Positions 10,367 through 20,059 of a DNA stretch of 64,000 bases are shown in pieces. The stretch's first letter is position 1. Each line of letters starts with the position of its first letter. The stretch is from Amorphophallus konjac (Eukaryota; Streptophyta; Magnoliopsida; Alismatales; Araceae), in NCBI GenBank assembly GCA_022559845.1, contig CM040126.1, positions 143,352,064 through 143,416,063 of the forward strand, read 5' to 3'. The position numbers were made by a program, and so were the translations under genes. The notes under the pieces are model-generated. The model was not told where the DNA came from. It worked only from the letters and a program-made list of their open reading frames with translations, and made no database searches.

Positions 10367-11485
10367 ATGGCTTACCATGATAGAAACATGTTCAATTCGA
10401 TTCATGAGGATGCACAGCCTAGCACTTCATATCCTCAATTTCAACATGTTAATCAGCATTCTCACCATTCTTTCAAGGGACCACGCCCTTATTCTCATGG
10501 TCATGCCCGACCCATGGGTAATGTCCATCTTCATGGTCCCCCTCCTCAATTTCGAGCCACTATTCCTACGGGACCGTCTCATCCTAATGACGGGAAAGTC
10601 TCTCAAATCTTGCATGCATTAGATCATCTTACCCCTCAACAGATCCAAGCCCTTAAGGCCGCCGTTGAGGGTACATCACATGCATCTCCCTCCAATTCTA
10701 CACGGGTGGCCCATCACCCACCTCTTTCCAATTCTATTCGGGTGGCCCATCACCCATCTCCTTCCAATCCTGATCGGGTAGCCCATTACCCATCTCCTCC
10801 TGTTCATTCTACTCGGGTAGCCCATTACCCATCCCCTTCTATTCACACTCCTCCTCGGGTGGTCCGACACCCGCCTCCTTCTATTCCTCCTCCATCACGG
10901 CCCCGAGGCCCTTTTACTCCTTGCAATCCGGCCCGTCCGGGTTCTTTTACGGGTCATCCCGTCAACTCCCCTCCACGGCCTTTTTATGCGGCCCCTCCTC
11001 CTTCAAGGCCCTGCCAACCTCCTGTTGTTCATGTTACACCGCTCCAGCAAACTCTGCTCGATAAGATTACTTTGATGGAGGAACAAATAAAGAGGGTCAC
11101 GGCTCCTCCTACTCCAGTCAATCCTCTCCATGCCGCTTTAGACGAAATTACAAAGATGGAGAATGAATGGAAAGACAGGATGGATGATTATGACTTCGGC
11201 ATTCCAAGCGAGGAAGAGCCGGCAATTGAAGAATCTGAGGCAGCGTACGATGACGATGAAGCTCCGCAGGCATCCCTTCCGAGTTTCCTTAATTTCCCGC
11301 TCCCTCCACTTTCATTCGATGAACCTCCTGCTCAGGATGAAACCATCCCCGATCCAATCCTATTTATGAGACTAATTGGTGTTACGATGATGGGTCGATA
11401 CTTCAATCACCCACACCGGCACATTGTAAGTCTCCTCCTATCCTTGACGCCGCATACATCACACCTCCCCCTATTACACCATTAA
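10367..11485 (+). CDS. proline-rich family-A protein, first part
   Basis: Start chosen at 10367 (MAYHDRNMF), where the composition becomes coding-like. The frame is open further upstream to 10223, but that part looks like leader. The protein has a His/Pro-rich N-terminus, then a short helical segment (KVSQILHALDHLTPQQIQAL, about residues 85-105). Next come five repeats of a VAHHPSPS-like unit (about 10704-10880), a second helix near 11050-11180 and an acidic stretch at about 11200-11270. No zinc knuckle or capsid domain is recognisable. It sits where gag should be, so a structural role is possible but unproven. The frame ends by a shift near 11370-11400 and continues in the next frame, see 11380-13590. 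Confidence 0.6.
   Translation: MAYHDRNMFNSIHEDAQPSTSYPQFQHVNQHSHHSFKGPRPYSHGHARPMGNVHLHGPPPQFRATIPTGPSHPNDGKVSQILHALDHLTPQQIQALKAAVEGTSHASPSNSTRVAHHPPLSNSIRVAHHPSPSNPDRVAHYPSPPVHSTRVAHYPSPSIHTPPRVVRHPPPSIPPPSRPRGPFTPCNPARPGSFTGHPVNSPPRPFYAAPPPSRPCQPPVVHVTPLQQTLLDKITLMEEQIKRVTAPPTPVNPLHAALDEITKMENEWKDRMDDYDFGIPSEEEPAIEESEAAYDDDEAPQASLPSFLNFPLPPLSFDEPPAQDETIPDPILFMRLIGVTMMGRYFNHPHRHIVSLLLSLTPHTSHLPLLHH
10700..10880 (+). repeat. GGGTG...CACCC coding hairpins, five copies
   Basis: Units at 10704-10719, 10740-10755, 10776-10791, 10815-10830 and 10857-10872. Arms read GGGTG/CACCC, GGGTG/CACCC, GGGTA/TACCC, GGGTA/TACCC and GGGTG/CACCC, around 6-nt loops GCCCAT or GTCCGA. Both arms change together. 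Confidence 0.8.
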
Positions 11486-13590
11486 CCCCCGCAACACTGG
11501 CCTCCCCCAAGCCTTCCACCATTAAACCTCCACCCGTTAAGCCATCTACCTCCACACCATTAGCCTCCGTCGAACCCATCATTAAACCTTCCCTGATCAG
11601 CCTCCCACTAGCCTCCACCTCGGCCTCCACTTCCCCAATTAGCCTACCATTACCACCAATCCAACCCTCCATTATACCTTTGACACTTCAACCCTCCACT
11701 TTACCTATTCCACCACTTAACCTTTCGCCTTTACCCATGGCTAATCCTGAGCAGGATCCACCAATTTTTGCACTCGAGCCCATCCCGACTGCTCCCGAGC
11801 AAAGGGAGAAGCTCGACGTGTCTGAACCTCCACTTCCACTTATCCTTTCTCCAACACCTTCTATTATACCTCCACCATTCATGAAGCCTTCCGCCTCTGC
11901 CTCACCTCCCTTTACTACTCGAAAGGGGAGCACCGCTATAAGTACTTGCGCCAAGGATGATCAAGAGCCGGGCAAGAAAGATTTGGCCGTGGCTATGCCG
12001 TTCAAGATACAGGAATTCATTTACCGGATGCCAATCCGGGTTATTGTGCCGAGCACGATTGAAGAGGCTAAGCCGCTGCCCTTGCTCAGAGGAGAATGCC
12101 GGGCATTGATGTCGTCTAAGGGCCGGGCAGGGCACCCCTTGTTCAAACTTTCCAATCCAGAATTCATTATTCCATACAAGGGGCAATCGCCCTATTTGCT
12201 TAACACTCCATATACACCACATTCAATGGGCAACTCAATGCTTCCCGTTCCAACTCTACAACTCCCCCACATTATTGATCTTTGCTTTCCAAGGGAGTTG
12301 TCTTTTACCATTGAAGCTTCTTTTATTGGGCCAATTGACCGTACATGTTCACTGCCGTGGAGGGGCAGTTATCTTAATGCTAAGGGGCCATCCCTTATTT
12401 GTTCCACTTTCTATTCATTCATCTCTATCACTTTTTCTTCATGGGCCATTCCCAGGGTTAGGAGGAGGATCTCATTCTCTCGCCCTTCACATTCTTCATA
12501 TTCTTTGCATTTCATGCATTCATCGCATCCATCCCATTGCATGCATTTGCACCTCCTGCTTCCCGGGTTTCCAAACCCGTATCTTCCCTGCCTTCCGGCA
12601 CCTCCGGATATTCTGCATTTCCCATCTTATTCACCTTTATCCTCGGGATCTGTGGGTCCCCTTACATTGCTCGGGCGTTGCCCCCTCCCCAATCTCTTCT
12701 CAGGGCATCGCGTCCCTTTTCAGCTCTTGCATCTGGACCCTCCGGATTTCTCCCTTGTTCTCCCAGGGCATCGCGTCCCTTTCCACCTTATTCTTCCAGA
12801 ACCTCCGGATCTTTCACCCCTCTCTTTATCCCTCGGGCATCGTGCCCCTTTTCATCTTCTTCCTCCGGAACCTCCGGATTCTCCGTCCTATTCTTTCTAT
12901 CTTTTTCCAGGGCATGACGCCCCTTTCCATTTGCTTCCTCCGGTACCTCCGGATATCCCGCATTTCCCATCTTATTCACCTTCATTCTCTTCTAATCCAC
13001 TCTCCCCGGGGCATCGCGTCCCCTTTCCCCCTATTTCCCTGGAATTCCCAGGTGTTTTATCTCTCTGCTTAGGGCATGACGCCCCTTTCCACCTCATTCT
13101 TCCGGAACCTCCGGACTTTCCCCTCGGGCATCGCGTCCCTCCTTTCCATTTGCTTCCTCCGGAACCTCCGGATTCTCCGTCTTATTCTCTCTATCATCTC
13201 CCAGGGCATCGTGACCCTCCTGATTTCATTCCTCCGGAACCTCCGGACCTTCCATATTTCCTTCAATTCATCTTTTTGCTCCTCCGGGACTCCATATCTT
13301 TTATTCTCTTCTTTCTTTTCCGTCATCTTTTTCATCATCTTTTTCCCTATTTCTCCCTAGGGCATCGCGTCCCTTCTTTCGTTATCCCTCCGGAGCCTCC
13401 GGATGATTCCTCTTATCATGATTCTCCTCCGCCTCCGGACCCTCCAGATCCACCTCTTTCTATCTACCAATTTCTTCTTCTGATTCCTCCTAATTCTGGG
13501 TCTGACCCAACTTCTTCCACATCCACTGCCTTGGGCATTTGCCCTTTCTCCCACTGCTTTCGAGGCTTTAGTCCTCACTCCTCCTTCTAA
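11380..13590 (+). CDS. proline-rich family-A protein, second part with tandem repeats
   Basis: Open frame of about 735 codons continuing the previous entry after one frameshift (first Met at 11680). Residues encoded at 11400-11900 are Pro/Ser/Thr-rich. The stretch at 11980-12250 is the only globular-looking part (MPFKIQEFIYRMPIRVIVPS onward). From about 12650 to 13450 there are nine imperfect repeats of roughly 20 residues with the pattern GHRVPFHLLPPEPPD, each carrying a GGGCATCGCGTCCC-like word and a doubled CTCCGGA. A second frame stays open over the same repeats (12275-13072), as expected for a repeat whose length is often a multiple of three. No enzymatic motif found. The TAA stop is at 13588-13590. 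Confidence 0.55.
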   Translation, partial: CYDDGSILQSPTPAHCKSPPILDAAYITPPPITPLTPATLASPKPSTIKPPPVKPSTSTPLASVEPIIKPSLISLPLASTSASTSPISLPLPPIQPSIIPLTLQPSTLPIPPLNLSPLPMANPEQDPPIFALEPIPTAPEQREKLDVSEPPLPLILSPTPSIIPPPFMKPSASASPPFTTRKGSTAISTCAKDDQEPGKKDLAVAMPFKIQEFIYRMPIRVIVPSTIEEAKPLPLLRGECRALMSSKGRAGHPLFKLSNPEFIIPYKGQSPYLLNTPYTPHSMGNSMLPVPTLQLPHIIDLCFPRELSFTIEASFIGPIDRTCSLPWRGSYLNAKGPSLICSTFYSFISITFSSWAIPRVRRRISFSRPSHSSYSLHFMHSSHPSHCMHLHLLLPGFPNPYLPCLPAPPDILHFPSYSPLSSGSVGPLTLLGRCPLPNLFSGHRVPFQLLHLDPPDFSLVLPGHRVPFHLILPEPPDLSPLSLSLGHRAPFHLLPPEPPDSPSYSFYLFPGHDAPFHLLPPVPPDIPHFPSYSPSFSSNPLSPGHRVPFPPISLEFPGVLSLCLGHDAPFHLILPEPPDFPLGHRVPPFHLLPPEPPDSPSYSLYHLPGHRDPPDFIPPEPPDLPYFLQFIFLLLRDSISFILFFLFRHLFHHLFPYFSLGHRVPSFVIPPEPPDDSSYHDSPPPPDPPDPPLSIYQFLLLIPPNSGSDPTSSTSTALGICPFSHCFRGFSPHSSF
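12600..13450 (+). repeat. degenerate tandem repeat GGGCATCGCGTCCC + CTCCGGA
   Basis: Nine copies of the GGGCATCGCGTCCC-like word (about 12707, 12768, 12834, 12909, 13010, 13070, 13126, 13203, 13360). Between them lie tandem CTCCGGAnCCTCCGGA words and pyrimidine tracts. Unit length varies from about 55 to 155 bases. Confidence 0.75.
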
Positions 13591-16334
13591 TTCTCCTCTC
13601 CTTCTGTAGATTGTTCCATGTGATCAGGGTCTCCGCGCCTTAGTGAGGGAGTTCTAGCCCTCGCCTCTCTTCCTTTTCTCCTTATTTCGTCTGAGTCTGG
13701 TCTGGGCACCATTCCGTCTTGTTAAGCCACTTTCAATCCTTTGCTTCCAATCTTTTTTGTTGCTGAAGAGGACAAATCCCATGATGATCACCTCTAGCAG
13801 CAGTTGCTTCAACAAAGGTTGCAAGGTAACATATTGGCGTACGTAAGCATTTATATGATATCATTCCCTCATTGCTTCACGCATGATTTTCAAGATGAAG
13901 TGCCTCCTAGCAAGATTAAGAGTGGTGTTTTAGATCTTTATTTTAGGCTTTTGTTAAATTAAATCATTGTTAAAAAGAGTCTTTAGACTTGCTTTGCAGC
14001 ACCTCTGGTTAATAAAAATCCGCGCTGGGAATCCGACATTCTCTCCCCGCTTGTTAAGAGCAACCCTTAGTTGGGCACCGCACACACTTCACGGCGTCCT
14101 TAGCCGGCTCCTTGATAAAACACCGTTCCTACCTTGGCCATGCCATGAATTTCTGAAAGTCTTTTTCTCTTCTTTACTCGGCCAAATGCAGGTGCAAGAG
14201 GTTGACGGATAAGATGACCAACCTTGGAAAATCCCAATACGAGAGGAGTCTCAAATAGGGGCAGTCTTGACCCAAAAGAAAAATAAATATGAATTTCATG
14301 ATATACATCTCGCCAAAAGGGCTATTATGAAAATCAGAATTTCAATAAATTTAAAATTATATGGCATGACAAGAGTGGCAAAGTCCCCGCAGGGAAAATC
14401 CTGGTCGTATGCATGTCAAGGGTCTAAAAATTAAAGGCACAAAGCCCCGGCACAACAGACTACCTCTTTGAGGGTTAACACCTTGGAAGGAATTCAAGTC
14501 TTGATATCTCCCATCCTGCGTAAAGCTTATCTCCAATTATTCTTCACTTCTCCCTCCAAGACCGAATGTTTCTCGGGTATGGCCTTGGTAGGGGCACCGT
14601 TGATCAAAGGCGGTCGGTTATAGGGCGCCACCTTACAATGCACGCCCAGCTTTGGACAGTTTTAAGCAAAAAGGGAAGGAACGAGGACCCCTAGCCAGTG
14701 GTTTAAAACACCCTTTGATGCTGCTTTAGCAATGTCTAACAAAAATCAAACAAAAAATTGAATATTTCTTGATCAAAACTCATAAAAATTTGAATACCTT
14801 TCTCAAAACTTCACAAAAATTTGCATATTGATCAAAACTCATAAAAATTTGAATATCTTTCTCAAAACTTCACAAAAATTTGCATATTCCAAAACTCCAT
14901 AAAAATTTGCATATTTCCAAAATCCAAAAAAATTGCATTGTATTTTCTGATGGTGTTTTGCAGGAACAGCTTTGCAAGGACCAAGAACACGGGATGAGTC
15001 CTATCTCCACTCATTGCTATCAATCTATTGATTCCTCCCGATATTCTCATGACATGCCACCCTAGGCATTTTGGTTATCATCTCCTCATATCTTTTTTGG
15101 TTATATCTCCTGATTATCATTCTGATTATTCATCTCCAGATCTTTCAATCAACTCCTGCTGATTTCTCTTGGTCAATTCTGCCACTGGGCATTATCATTC
15201 TGATCATTCAACTCCAAATCTTGATTAGCCAGATTGTCTCCTCATGATAAAACAACAAACAATGCTATGATTTGACTTATGCTATTCATGCCATATACAT
15301 GCTATAATTGATGCTTTGATGATTGCTATGCTTAAATGCCTTCTTCATTGTTTGCTATCTTTTATATCTTGGCTAATGAATTTTTGAGCGCAGGATAAGA
15401 AGCTCTTGGTCCCGCCGACTGGGCATCATCACTCAAAGTCCCACGGTGCTTGCAGCTCATTTCTCAGTTCCCATGCTTATTGATATCACCATCTCCCTAT
15501 ATGCATTCTACTAAATGTTACATATGTTACTAGATTATATCAAGGACCTTGTGGCTTTGGTAAATCTGGGATTTGAGTTCCCCTTCATCAAAAACAATGA
15601 TGATTCCAGAGGAGTCTTAGTCACACGGATAGGCCGTTGAGCCGTCCAAGATTGGGGACGATGGTTCCCTTTTGCGAATTGGTGCGTGGATAAACGGGCT
15701 TCGGCTTAGTATCAGCTCGCGAAATCGGTTTCTTGACCCAGTCTTGGCAGTTTAACAATATTATCCTTGATTATTCTATATTTTCATTTGATTTATTTTT
15801 TCCCTTTAAACCCAGCATGCATTCATGTAGGAATTTGAAACAATTGTTGAAAAATCATTCTGATAAGCTGTTTTTTGTGGGTCAAATTGATCTTGATTTT
15901 CAATGTGAGATATTCCATGCCGAATTGAGTCCTCAGTTCGTTTTGTCGCTGTTTTGGGTCATTTGCTCGAAAGCTCCTTGTTTGGATTTCTATCATCTTA
16001 TTTTTAAACTTTCCCCTTTGATCCACCTTGGCTGCAGCACGTCCACTGGCTGGTAACCGCTCCCCAATGGTGAAACTTACAGGCTTGTGACCTGGGGTAC
16101 TTCCACCGCGCTGGAAGTTGATCATTTATTTTGTCTCCTTCGTGCACCGCGTGCACATCTCCCCCTTTTATCCAAACATTGTTGACTTCGTTGGATTTCC
16201 CGAGATTTGCTTCATCTCGAGCTTTTGATTTCGATTCTCATCAAGTGATGTTGATTGCGTGTCTCATCACACCTTGGCATCTACTTTTCAGTTTGCTCTA
16301 CTCCCTTGCAAAGCAGACGCCAAGGCGGGGCAGC
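13591..16334 (+). other. non-coding 3' interior of family A
   Basis: No reading frame or recognisable domain. It contains a 59-bp direct repeat (14771-14829 and 14830-14888) built from TCATAAAAATTTGAATA and CACAAAAATTTGCATAT words. It ends in the polypurine tract before the right LTR. Confidence 0.6.
16319..16334 (+). other. polypurine tract of family A
   Basis: GCCAAGGCGGGGCAGC lies directly before the right LTR (16335). It is G/A-rich in the right place to prime plus-strand synthesis, though interrupted by pyrimidines. Confidence 0.5.
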
Positions 16335-18233
16335 TGTAGACACGCCAAAATTGACGTTACTGTGAGTACATCTCATATTACCTTGTAATGTCCCAATTTG
16401 ACCCTCAAATTAGTTCTATTTGAGTGGTTTTTCTCACTTTTCTTGGATTTCTCCTTTTTTTCACCCTTTTCTTATTTTTTCCTATTTTCCCCTATTTTTC
16501 TGGATTTTTCTGGATTTTCTGGGCTTTTTTTCCCTATTTTTCAGAAATAACGACTTGATCTGGGGCGTCTTTTAAATAACGACTTATACATGGGCGTTTC
16601 TTAAAAAATTGACGACTATACTGGAGGGCGTCCATTCTTTCAAATTTCCATTTTTTGGATTTTTCTGGGAATTTTTCAGAATTTTTTGGGAATTAACGAC
16701 TTAACCATGGGCGTTACTTTGAATTTGAAAAGAATAAAAAAATCAAAAATTGAATTCACGCCTTACACACGGTCGTCACTTTTTCAAATTATTTTTTTAA
16801 TATTATTTTCCACTCTCTTCCAGAGGTGATTTGGTGGCCTTCCGGGTGTCAGAAAAATTCACAAAAATAGTCGTTGGAATCAGGGCGACGAGATGCACCT
16901 CCACCTAAAAAATGGGAAAATAATATTGAGAAATGAAAAATGGCCCTATTTTGAATATTTTAAATTAACGTCTTTTGTTAGGGCGTTTTTTAATTAACGC
17001 CTTTGAATCAGACGTGTTTCACAATTTTTCAAATAAATTCCAAAATTTGATTTTTGAATTAACGCCCTGATATAAGTCGTGTTTTTAAAAGACGCCCTCT
17101 GGCAGGTCGTCAATTCTTGAATTGACGCCCTGGTCCAGGTCGTGTTTCAGTTTTGTGTTCCGAACGGACGCAGCCTTTCTCCCAGAGGATCCCTGCTTCG
17201 TTTGGGCTCTTGCCCATTCTTATCCTCCCCTATTTTGGGCTATTGCCCGTTCTTATCTCTTCCTCCTTTAGATTCTTTCCTTCTTATCTTTTTCTACCTT
17301 ATTAATAGAGCTTATGAGCTCTGTTAATCGGTTGGATTCCGAAGGCTTCTGACCCTTGGTTTTTCTTTTGTTCTTTCTTCTTCTCTTCTGTTTTTTTTCT
17401 TCTTCTATTCTTCTTCTTCTGCCGTCTTCTTCTTCTCCCGTCTTCTTCTTCTTCCCATGCTATTCTTCTTTCCCCTTCTTCTTCTATTTTTTTATTTTCT
17501 CTTCTGTTCTCTTCTTTTTCTTCTGTTTGTTCTTCTTTTTACAGGAACCGAAGGGGCTTTTTTTTGGCTAAGGAGGAGGAGTTTCAACATCAAGTCTTCA
17601 TCCCTTTTGAAGCTTTCTCCCCATTGAGCATTCAAGCCAAGGAGCACCGATCACAAACAAGATTTTTTATCTCATCTCCTTTTCACTATCTTGTATTTTT
17701 ATTTAATTCATGCATGCATCATATTCTATTGTTCTATTGATTTATTATTCCCAACCACGTTGAGGCTCCCCTTTAGTGCAACTCTTGCACTCTTTCCCCT
17801 ATTCTATTTTGCATTCATCATACATCTCCCATCCCTTTTGCATAGGGGTTTAAGGGCAATCCCCTTAAGGTGTGTTCTTTTACATGCTTTCATGCTCATA
17901 TATTTTTATTGAATTTGATGCTACACCCACCTTGTTTCTAATTCAATTCTTTTGGTGGTATTTGTTTGTTTTGCAAGGGTAATAAAAGCAAGAACTCTCT
18001 TCATCGGCCGGCCGATTTGAAGAGAAAGGAAGCACTCACATCCCCGCACTCCAAGGTATTTTTCGCGATCTCTCCCATGCTTTCATTGTTATATTTTTGA
18101 GGCCTCGCGTCTCTGGCGATCACATCACAACCTCCTTTTAGCACCTCGTGCATGTTTCATCTCCACTATTGTTTATTGATTATTGCTTTTTATTAATTTC
18201 ATTTGTTTAAGTGGATTTTAATTAAGATCTACA
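16335..18233 (+). repeat. right LTR of family A
   Basis: Near-identical copy of 7349-9248, offset by 8,986 bases at the start. It has one T fewer in the run near 16652 and a few substitutions, for example in the hairpin units at about 16970-17010. It is followed directly by ACTGG. Confidence 0.93.
16548..17147 (+). repeat. micro-hairpin array in the right LTR
   Basis: Same array as 7564-8160. Two of the few LTR differences fall inside hairpin arms: ACGTCTT versus ACGCCTT near 16998, and a loop change beside it. Confidence 0.8.
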
Positions 18234-18238
18234 ACTGG
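18234..18238. repeat. target-site duplication ACTGG (right)
   Basis: Identical to 7344-7348. Confidence 0.9.
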
Positions 18239-18538
18239 CACTGAGGAAACTACCATGTCTGGTATGGTTTTGGCCTATCGGCCGTCCAGGAATATCTGGA
18301 CACCTCCGTTGTGTACGGATTTGCCCGATATAGATAACCAACCTTGCAGCGCGCCAGCATTCTTCTTGCCCACTCTCATTGCATCTGCAGTGCGCTTCCT
18401 GCAAGCAGAGGCGCAGAAATCAACAAGGTGGACGTAGCAACCCACCATCTCGGCTTTCTTTGATGCTGCCTCTGCAAAGTTGGAAGCTGCAAACTCCACC
18501 TCTGGGGTCTCCAAGAGGTCCACGGATGCTACACCCAA
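18239..18538 (-). pseudogene. unidentified reading frame, upstream half (split by family A)
   Basis: A minus-strand frame of about 100 codons, Ala/Lys/Cys-containing (EFAASNFAEAASKKAEM and CASACRKRTADAMRVGKK), with one stop (TAG at 18275-18277). It then continues in the same frame to the insertion site and across it into 7343-7079. The frame has no ATG near its start, and a TGA precedes it. Family not recognised. The in-frame join supports a coding sequence before the insertion. Confidence 0.45.
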
Positions 18539-19680
18539 TCACCAAACTTGGGCGGCACCGCTAGGTAGCCATGCTTGGCATGGCTAGCAACAACGAGTGG
18601 TCCAAAAGTAACTGCCATTGAAGTTATCAGAAAATGACCTGCAAGTTCAAACTTTGAAAAGTTAGAATTTTAGGAAGAGGCCACGGGGCCACTAATCCTG
18701 GCGAAGAGATGAAGGGAAGTCTAAGTCCCACAGGACATGCCAGACTTGTGGATGTAGTTTTTCTTTTAACTAATTAATTATTTGTTTATTCATGTTATAT
18801 CATTTATTAGCGCGTAGGCATGCCAGTCACAATGTGATAATTTATTCGGACTCCAAATACCAAGGTGGCCTGGAGCCGCTGGTGTGCACCGTCTGACTTG
18901 ATCAGACGATGGTGGGTTTCGTGTCGAGACTGGAACCCGCCGTGCCATAAATGCAACGGTGTTAATTACATCTCCCCGAAGGAGAGAAAACCCTTGATTA
19001 ATCGCCAAGAAAAGGGGCCCTATAGCCTAAAATATATTTTAACAAAAGAGAATGAATAATTCAAAAACATATTGAGATTTCCCGTGTTAGGGAGAAGGCG
19101 TTTAAGCTGATTTATTTGCTCATCGCATGCTTCGTGCTCAGAAAGCATTCTGAGTCGGAAACACAACGGAAGCATGAACGATAAAAAAAAAATGTCTGTC
19201 GGGGATACGACAAGTTTGAAGTTTGATGATGACAGGAGCGGGATGAACCCCGGTAGAAATAGGTCAGATTCGGAAGGATATTGGCCCAAGGCAAAGTCAG
19301 GCCATGGCTATGGCGGGGTGGTCCCCGAGATCCAAGCCTGGTTTGCGAAGGCATCGTTCATGTTCCTTTCACACAGGGTCTGGAGAGGTGAGGGCTCTGG
19401 AACAGACATTATTATATTATATATATATATATAGATATTATTTTGTTTTTTTTATTTTAATTCTATTTGGATGCATGTGTACATTTGTATTTTTTTAATG
19501 TAATTGTATATATATTATTATTTTATTATTTTTTATCACATCCATCCTTTTATTTCTTACTTCATTAACATTATTCTTTCTTATTAACACCATCATTCAA
19601 TATTATTATTGATATTATTATTATATTTTTTATTCTATTTTCTTCCTTCTTTTTAATAGATGAGAGGGGGAGGGTAGGCC
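18539..19680. other. unassigned sequence with AT microsatellites
   Basis: No gene recognised. The part at 19400-19640 is AT-rich (a TATATA run near 19415 and ATT triplets to 19640). Short minus-strand frames here lack any domain. Confidence 0.4.
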
Positions 19681-20050
19681 GACTGAATTTGCAGGCTCAG
19701 TCAGCCTACGCTGCGTTGGTCAACTGACTTGCAAAAGTCAGTCGACTCAGGCCCCTTTTTTTGACTTGTGCTATTTGTTTGTTATTATTATTATTATTAG
19801 TTTGTTGTGTTTTGTTTCTCTTCTCTTCTCTTCTCTTCTTTCTTCTTTCTTTTTCTTCTTTCTTTCTCTTCTCTTTTTGTTAGATGGGCCAAGGGGCCTA
19901 GATAAGTCAATCGATTGAGGGTGAATTCAATCGACTGAAAGGGAGTTCAATCGACTGGCTTTGTTCTTCCTCTTATCTTTGTTTGTTTTTTGCTTTTGCT
20001 TCTTTTTCTTTGGTTTTGTTTGGGGTTTATTGTTAAGAATCTTCTTTTAG
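19680..20050. repeat. TCAATCGACTGA repeats and CTT tract
   Basis: Five or six copies of a (T)CGACTG / CAGTCGA word (near 19682, 19737, 19905, 19928, 19950) flank a TTCTC microsatellite (19817-19880). The pattern resembles the minisatellite U3 of the copia LTR at 1324-3670, so this may be a fragment of a similar LTR. The RanGAP pseudogene is cut at its edge (about 20060). Confidence 0.4.
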
Positions 20051-20059
20051 TTTAATAGA

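Larger units (their letters stand above)
7349..18233 (+). mobile_element. complete non-autonomous LTR retrotransposon (family A, LARD-like)
   Basis: A 10,885-bp element bounded by LTRs of 1,900 bp (7349-9248) and 1,899 bp (16335-18233). Both begin TGTAGACACGCC, both end GATCTACA, and the element has a perfect 5-bp target duplication. By eye the LTRs differ at about seven bases and one single-base indel, so the insertion is recent. The 7.1-kb interior has a primer-site-like sequence, a long proline-rich reading frame (10367-13590) and about 2.7 kb of non-coding DNA. I find no protease, RT, RNase H or integrase in any frame. Known category: large retrotransposon derivative, mobilised in trans. 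It also holds many micro-hairpins (see separate entries). A diverged relative lies at 43832-45333 and an inverted one at 54968-56118. Confidence 0.92.

Noticed and set aside
12275..13072. Second long plus-strand frame (265 codons) overlapping the proline-rich frame
   Set aside because: It covers only the tandem-repeat zone and lacks the globular part; the other frame is longer and continues on both sides.
14771..14888. 59-bp direct repeat as a functional element
   Set aside because: Two near-identical copies of an AT-rich phrase are most simply a local duplication by slippage.
18539..19680. Host gene fragment in the segment after family A
   Set aside because: No frame with a recognisable domain or splice pattern; AT microsatellites dominate the second half.
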